Assembly: GCA_001969505.1 (NCBI GenBank)
Contig: LSSK01000564.1
Span: forward strand, 1-22,665
DNA length: 22,665 bases
Direction: 5' to 3'
Origin: Zancudomyces culisetae
Lineage: Eukaryota > Kickxellomycota > Harpellomycetes > Harpellales > Legeriomycetaceae
The notes beneath the pieces are model-generated. The model had not been told where the DNA came from. It searched no databases and saw only the letters and a list, made by a program, of their open reading frames with translations. The stretch's first letter is position 1; each line of letters starts with the position of its first letter. Positions 16,717 to 22,665 of the stretch are shown piece after piece. A program made the translations under genes and the position numbers.

Positions 16717-17669
16717 TTTTGCGTTCAAAGTCAAACAGACAGTTGTATAAAAGTAATTTATAAAAGAATATCAAGCATATATATACGTCTGCGAGTATAT
16801 ATTAAAAGTTGTTTACTATGTATTTAAAACTTTAAAAAGAGATAAGTGTTGATAAAATGAACTAGTAAACGGGGAAGAGGGGTTTTTATAATACATACTC
16901 CAGCCAACACGTTTAGAATTTAAAAAAACATAGTAAAATAAAAATAAAAAACCTGGAAAATGTGAAACCGTTCTTTTTCTAATTCGAGTAAAAAAAAAAG
17001 GAATCCAAAAGCACAGATACACATGCAGAGATAAACACGGGGATAGGCAGCGCTTTCAGGCTGTCTACATTCCTTCCCCCCCCCCATTTTTCTAGGATGA
17101 ATTGAGTTTGATTTTCTGTTTCGTAATTAAGTGTGAAATTGATAGCTTTACTTGTTTCTATTTTAATTTCATGTTCATCTATTAAATAGGAATAAAACAA
17201 ATACTACAAAGACTGGCACGTGAAAACGAGGTAAAGTAAAATGATTCTTGTCATTTAGCTAACTTTTTATATTCGCAGCAAACTCAAATGTGTCTGTATG
17301 ATTCGATGGTAAGAAGGGAAAAGGTGAATGTAGCGTTGACATACAAGTTTTAGAGCGAACATGAAGCAGAAAAAATACTGTTTCCACATCAATATACTTG
17401 CTTGGACAGTATGGAGTGTCCCAAACTGACACAGTTTTGGTGTCAGTGTGCCACCCAGTGTTGCTTTTTTTACCATCCCAGGTCTATCAATGCCAGTCTG
17501 CGTAAATACAAACATTTATCATTATTACTTGCTGGCAATGCAGTTCGCCAAAACAAAACGAGGCTATATAGCATTAGATCATAAAAGAAAAGTAACACTC
17601 AAAATACAAATGCAGAATATAAAAGAAAATCTAACAAACAGGTTGCAGAGAGATGGCAAGGCCGATCTA
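16717..17669. other. Intergenic region, AT-rich, with a perfect hairpin and C-tract
   Basis: 953 bp holding the oxidoreductase promoter (left) and the 3' flank of the next minus-strand gene (right). It has a run of ten C at 17076-17085 and an 8-bp inverted repeat at 17425-17447. A minus-strand ATG frame (17267-17515, 82 residues) is present but has no recognisable domain and ends in a hydrophobic, low-quality stretch, so I do not call it a gene. Confidence 0.55.
17425..17447. repeat. Perfect 8-bp inverted repeat with 7-nt loop
   Basis: ACTGACAC (17425-17432) and GTGTCAGT (17440-17447) are exact reverse complements separated by AGTTTTG. The CAGTG motif recurs just downstream at about 17455-17459. 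It lies some 220 bp beyond the stop of the minus-strand membrane-protein gene. Role unknown. Confidence 0.85.
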
Positions 17670-19172
17670 CTATGTATCGGGTTCGGTCTTATCAGTACTG
17701 TCTGACGGGGCATCGGGGTCGGGGGAACTTAAGGACGTTGTGGACAAGGGTTTATCAGATTTCACAGAAAACTTTGTGGACTGAAGACCGGCGGTGGAAA
17801 ACGGAGTGGCTTTATGATGCAGATCCACTACTTTGATCGACTTGTCTTGCTCTAGGGCACGCTGCATTCTATCATGGGCAATAGTTTCCCGCCAGTTTTC
17901 GTGTTCGGGTGTAGAATTATCGCCACCTTGTCCGTCTTCCTCGTCTGATTTAATTAGATCGTTTTCGGGAGCTTTGTCCAGTGCATCACGGAATCCTTTT
18001 CCAACAATCCTAGCATCAAGTTCAGTAAAAGAGGTAGAATGGTTTGGTCGATCTAATACAAATCCAGAACCGGGGCTGCCCATTTTAGTTGGCCCACCTC
18101 CAGCAAAATTGGATTTATTTGAGCCCTGGGAATTGGTTCTTGTAGATCTTTGAGGGCCTGCAAATACCATCGGGGAGCTCATTATGGATGGAAGCTCGTA
18201 GTCGCCATAGACACCTGCTACCGCCTTGGGATCTTGGAAGGGAGGACTGCCGCCAAACGTGGAAAAGTCTTCATTTTTGGTGTCGGTGACAATTTTGCCT
18301 GATAGACCTGCGGTTATGGCGCTGCCGTCCATATCGGCATTAGAATCTTCAAGTGCGTCATATTCATCGAATACACCATCGTCATTACTGACTTGTTTTT
18401 CTGCCATCCGTTCTCTTTTCCTTCTTCTGCGCATAAAGAGTAAAAGTAGTAGAATAAGCAGTAAAAACAAGACCGATCCAAGAGCAATGGCTACAATCGC
18501 GGCTGTACTCAAGGATTTCGATCCTGGTCCGATGGGGATTGTGGTAGAGCTACTCTCAGTACTTTCAGCATCACTAGTACTCGAAATTGACATTGTACTA
18601 CTAAAAGTCCGCGTCCCGGTACTGGTGGTTTTGCTGGAGGAAGAAGAAGAAGAAGTCGTTTTTGAAAGTGTGCTTGTTGAAGTAAAAGACGGTCGAATTA
18701 CGTTAAACACAGGGCCAGAAGGGGACGATGGCGTTGATCCATTAGGCACAATTTCTAGCACAAACGTTCTTTTATCCTCCAAAGTTGAGTCAGTGGTGTT
18801 TGAGTATTTGAAAAGTGAGTTTTCAAGGGTGATTCCATAGGTTCCATCTCCATTTTCCACACTGAGATATCTAGCTACAGGATCTCGTGTATTGAATTGA
18901 TCAAATATATATATATCCACATTTCCTGTAACTACATAAAGCGGCCACTTGTTATTCCATACTACTATTAATTGTGATCCGACAAAATATGTGCCTCCAG
19001 ATATTGGAAGACAATACTGATCCAACACACACGCTATTCAATGTAATTGATGTGTTTGATATTAATAAAAAGAGTCAAACTATAAAAGCTAGTAAATAGC
19101 TACAAATACAGATAAATCATGTTCATTATAATACGTACATATTTTTCCATTGCTATCGTACACGATTGGCAT
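17670..19172 (-). CDS. KRE9/KNH1-like single-pass membrane protein with long cytoplasmic tail
   Basis: A fungal surface protein, perhaps a wall-associated receptor or sensor. The main exon (17670-19033) is preceded in frame by a TGA at 19038-19040, so it must be spliced. My best model joins exon 1 at 19139-19172 (ATG at 19172, donor GTACGT) across a 105-nt intron ending AATAG, in phase, giving 465 residues. Domains: a Cys-containing beta-rich N-terminal module (CLPISGGTYFVGSQL...) resembling the KRE9/KNH1 N-terminal domain (PF10342), to about residue 125; a Ser/Thr-rich, probably O-mannosylated stalk (about 127-178); one strong membrane helix (188-212) followed by RRRRKRER; then a 250-residue acidic, Ser/Pro-rich disordered tail with possible phosphorylation sites. 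The modelled N-terminus has no signal peptide, unusual for this layout, so a different or extra 5' exon is likely or the helix acts as a signal anchor. Confidence 0.78.
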
Positions 19173-21971
19173 TTTATATTAATTATATTCAAAGTTTTTA
19201 TTATCTAACTATTTTTATTTAGGGTGATCCCTGCTTGGTTGCCCGAACCGGTATCTATTGTAATACTGTATAAATTAATTATTGTAAATATTATTTTCTC
19301 AATAGGTACGAGATATACACTGGGGGGAGATAAAGCAAAAGGAATGTAAAGTACTATGGTTTAATTATAGGTCGTTTGTGTCCAAAATATCTTTCAATTA
19401 GGGCCTTATGCTTAAAAAATGTTTATAAGGCTCGAATTATATTCGAAAAGCGGAAAATGACAAATCTATTGCCAGCCACTTCATTCCTGTTTCGTATCAT
19501 TCCATTCCTACTCGATCACCCCTCACCCGCTTTCACTTTTAAAAGTATATCAGCAAAAAGAAAAACAAAAAACTTACAATTTATTTCGATTTTTTTTCTT
19601 TCTATCTGTAAATCTGCGTCGTTTGGGGTCTAGGTATTTGTTTGTTAGCGTATTCAATGTCCTCTCTATGGAACAGTAAATGATAAAAACAGTATATTTA
19701 ATGGTCTATGATTATTTAAGAATCCTATCCACTAGTGCATAAACTTGATTAGAGATATTTGATTTAGTTCCAAGTATGATTCATCCGTTTTGTCAGAATT
19801 GACTGTTTTACTCTTCGTTTCGAAATTCAATGGCATGTAATTAAGCATTTAGAGATTACCAAAAGTGTGGATGGAATTATTCATTTTTCCCCCCTTTACG
19901 CTTATCAAACATTCAGTGTTAACGGAAAAAATAACTATTGCTGAGTTACTTGACTAAAACTAAACTCAGTGAAACTGTATAACAGAAACGATGTTTTTTT
20001 TTTTCTTTCTTTCTGCACGATGTTTTTTTAGAAAGGTTAACCACAACCTATACAAAACGAGCCTCTACATCTGAAGCTTCTTTATCACCTATTTTTTCGC
20101 AATAAACACCAACAGGTTTTGGTAGAGGGGTTTTGTAGATGGCGAAAAAAAAAGTATTTAATCAGTTTAACTGGCAATAAACAAACTTCATTTGCTAATG
20201 TGTATGTTTATAAATTTTAAAAGAAAAAAAAAATGGTGATAACAGCGAAAAAAGTAAAAAATCACCATCCAAATTCAAATTTACACGAATAACTCAAGAT
20301 TGCTAATTATACTAACCTCCGGTTTTTGTAATTATTTTTGCCAAAGTTTACATTAAATCCAAACATTAGCGAAACGGAAAGTGGGATTAATTCAAGCATT
20401 TCTGTTTGCCAGTTCAAATCAAATAAAACAATTAATTCAATCGAAATTAGAAAAAGAAATCCTGTACAAATCTCAATCAGACCTCGAGCTGGATTGTACT
20501 GTTTCACCTATTTTCTAATACTCCTGTTGACAGCCAATTGATCTATGTTGTTTACAAATGCATACCAATAAAAACGTTGCTTTAACTTTGATTACAAATT
20601 TATGTGCACTTTTTTTGGGATAAATACTTTGCTCAATCAGGTCACGCTAAAATGTCGATGATTATCAAGACAAAAACAAACATTGTTTATGGTTTATTTT
20701 CCTGTTGCGCGTCATATTAGTTCAAGGCACCCGATACTGATTGGCCTCTAAAATTTGACTGATTTTGCCCCAAGAGCAGAATTTCCTAGTTTGCTTTGCA
20801 GCTTATTTTGGGGGGAGGGAAATAATATCAATCCATTCAGCTTTCACGTAGTCGACTTTAATGGTTGAAATCAGAGAATAACCTAATTTTTGACCAAAAA
20901 TACACTACCTCTCCTCCTCATTACATTTCAATATTTTAGGCGGCGGAAAAGAAAAAAAACGCCGAATATTTGCTAAAAAGCAAAGATGGAATTAAGGGGC
21001 TAGTTTGTAAACAGCTATTACTCGCCCTCTAAAGCCTAGTTACGTTAACAGCTTTTTCGATATATATAGAATGAGTTGTATCCGATTACAGGCGATTATA
21101 GGGGGTGTTACAGTATGCTCAAAAGCTTGATATATTATAAATTCAGATGCAATTCGAGGCTACATTATGAATTACAAAGTCGCTCCAAAAAAAGCGAATC
21201 AAAGCAAAGTAAAACAAAGCACTAACTAAAATATACTACAAAGACTTGGGTATACCTGCCATTTTAGTTTTTTTCTTTCTTTGTATGAACAGCCCATTGC
21301 TTGCATTATAGCATACTTTGTAATGGTTAGGTATGACAAGGTTTATACACTATTGTATCCAAATTTAAATTTTCTTGCACAAAATTGTGAGCTGGGCTCA
21401 TTTCAGGTCCATTGACTCTGCACTCGTTTGGTATGAAGACAAAGGGAATTTGAAAACTACCTGTTTCAGGTCTCGTGTACCCAACAGGCCGCCAGTGACT
21501 TTCCAAAGTACTGGATATGCCTCGCTGGGCCACAGCAGCCAGAACAAGCGGAATATCTTACTTCCAAATGTACACCTCTACTTTGCCCCCCTCCTCCATC
21601 TTTTCTCTCTTCTCTCTTCTCTCTCTTTTACTTCATATACTCACAAGACAAAAAACTCGAACAAATTATGGTTTGAAATACTCGCGATTTTCTTTGATTT
21701 TTTCCAAACTTACCGCTTCCCATTGAGGCTAGTTACTTGTACGTACTTTCCCCATAACTCATAACTTATCTTTCAAACTGTCAAAACCCGAGTTTTATTG
21801 AATTTGGTATCTTTGCTCACTCTTATTGGTTGTTTTGCGTATTGTTCTTAATTGAATGGGACAAAAAACCACCATAACCAACCGTATTTAGCCTAGTACT
21901 TTCCATTTCCCCCATCCAAAACCGTGAATGCTCCGACTTTTTTTTAAGTTGAGGACATTTTTGGTCTTGCG

Positions 21972-22030
21972 CTTCTTCCACCTCCCTCAAGTCTTTGGTT
22001 CCGCCATAAACCGAGGGGAGGTGGAAAAAG
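21972..22030. repeat. Imperfect inverted repeat, 14 of 15 paired bases
   Basis: Left arm 21972-21986 (CTTCTTCCACCTCCC) pairs with right arm 22016-22030 (GGGAGGTGGAAAAAG) with one mismatch (C21975 opposite A22027); eleven pairs next to the loop are perfect. The 29-nt loop contains GGTT and AACC that could extend the fold. Role unknown; it may be a transcript hairpin or a relic of a small inverted-repeat element. Confidence 0.8.
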
Positions 22031-22075
22031 TGTTTGGGGGAGGTGTTTGCGAGTAATCGCTTTGTGACTTGGCGT

Positions 22076-22303
22076 TCAAACCTTGCGTTTTGCGAGGGTT
22101 GGATAATTTGCTGATCTGTTTGGAAGTGAGATATAAATAACGCCAGGCAAAATAGCGGCAACTGCCGCAGCCTGGGTGGTGCAATCATAGTACTCTTTGT
22201 TCGCTTTTCCTGCGTTTTCATGCGCGGGGCTCAGGATGTTGGGATTCTCTCGATGTCCTGTTGTTAACGTCTCAGGGTCTCCAGTGACACTACACTTCCA
22301 CAT
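22076..22303 (-). CDS. Possible small ORF, function unknown
   Basis: A 75-residue frame with an ATG at 22301-22303. Its composition is balanced, with few low-complexity runs (for example TTGHRENPNILSPAHENAGK), and it looks more like protein than the neighbouring frames, including the longer 132-residue ATG frame (21823-22221) that overlaps it in a different register. No domain, signal peptide or homolog is recognised. It may be an exon of a larger minus-strand gene entering from the right edge. Weakly supported. Confidence 0.25.
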   Translation of the reverse strand: MWKCSVTGDPETLTTGHRENPNILSPAHENAGKANKEYYDCTTQAAAVAAILPGVIYISLPNRSANYPTLAKRKV

Positions 22304-22665
22304 CTTTTTGCAGTTTTAATTGGTTTTGTGATCAAATCTGCGTAGCTGTTTTTATCAAAAATAAAAAGCAAGAGTCCTGTGACTCCCTTCTATTATGTCG
22401 TCAAAACGCCAGGAACGGTACAGCGATGGAGTGCGTTAATGAGCTTCTTATAAAATAAGTGAATGGTGTATTGGTCCGTGGTAGACCCACACAATACGTC
22501 ATACCCATTTTATTCTCAGTACAATATACGCCTAATTTTGCGATGGGCTTACCCAGTGTGATGGAAAAATCATCACAAGTACGGCCAGCCGAACATAAGG
22601 ATCTCATTCTCTCATCATTTTGTTCTCCTAGCCGTCTACAACATGCTTTTTCCTCTTTACACTCT

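Larger units (their letters stand above)
19173..22665. other. 3.5-kb region without a firm gene
   Basis: No recognisable gene. The left 2 kb is very AT-rich with poly-A/T tracts; a TACTAAC at 20310-20316 with a downstream AG is consistent with a plus-strand intron end. GC content rises from about 21380 rightward, where several overlapping frames stay open on both strands and a long imperfect hairpin occurs at 21972-22030. The last bases contain a minus-strand frame (22401-22607) crossed by a good donor (GTAAGC at 22547-22552), so a gene may enter from the right. Possible small frames are listed separately. Confidence 0.5.

Noticed and set aside
19376-19633. 85-codon plus-strand ORF rich in Lys/Phe
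   Set aside because: TTG start; composition reflects AT-rich DNA, no domain, and it lies upstream of the minus-strand sensor gene where its promoter is expected.
21823-22221. 132-codon minus-strand ORF with ATG
   Set aside because: Longest ATG frame in the right arm, but it runs through the hairpin at 21972-22030, shows no domain and looks less protein-like than the overlapping 75-codon frame; kept only as a possibility.

Overview
The window looks like a piece of a fungal nuclear genome, AT-rich and with long gene-poor stretches. The fungal call rests on a KRE9/KNH1-type wall-associated domain, an MPH1-type FANCM helicase, and short spliceosomal introns (80-140 nt) with GTAAGT-like donors and, in several, a TACTAAC branch point. 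A trypsin (S1A) protease, a pacifastin-like inhibitor and intron-rich housekeeping genes would fit an early-diverging, possibly arthropod-associated fungus such as Kickxellomycotina/Harpellales. That placement is inference; no marker gene for taxonomy is present.

Layout, left to right. (1) 1-2726, minus: N-terminal 908 residues of an MPH1/FANCM DNA helicase, cut by the window edge. (2) 3481-4724, minus: uroporphyrinogen decarboxylase (hemE/UROD), two exons. (3) 5643-7954, plus, divergent from hemE: mitochondrial GatB/PET112, eight exons. (4) 8212-10656, minus, convergent with gatB: an unrecognised protein with a long disordered N-terminus and about twelve membrane segments. (5) 10657-12612: about 2 kb with no firm gene but one exon-like stretch ending at a perfect GTAAGT. 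(6) 12613-13020, plus: small secreted protein with a six-cysteine pacifastin-like module and a predicted P1 arginine. (7) 14349-15458, plus: secreted trypsin with a complete catalytic triad, specificity-pocket Asp and a hydrophobic C-terminal tail. (8) 15622-16716, minus: zinc-independent quinone oxidoreductase, two exons, ending in the peroxisomal signal SKL. (9) 17670-19172, minus: KRE9/KNH1-like ectodomain, Ser/Thr stalk, one membrane segment and a long cytoplasmic tail; the 5' exon is tentative. (10) 19173-22665: 3.5 kb without a firm gene, holding a few small open frames, splice-signal clusters and hairpins.

How they fit together: these are mostly independent housekeeping genes (DNA repair, heme synthesis, mitochondrial tRNA-Gln amidation). 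The one local pairing with a functional logic is the secreted pacifastin-like protein and the secreted trypsin, on the same strand 1.3 kb apart: the inhibitor's predicted reactive-site residue (Arg) is what the protease's pocket (Asp189 equivalent) would accept. It could equally act on a host trypsin. No operon, CRISPR array, tRNA, rRNA or insertion sequence was found.
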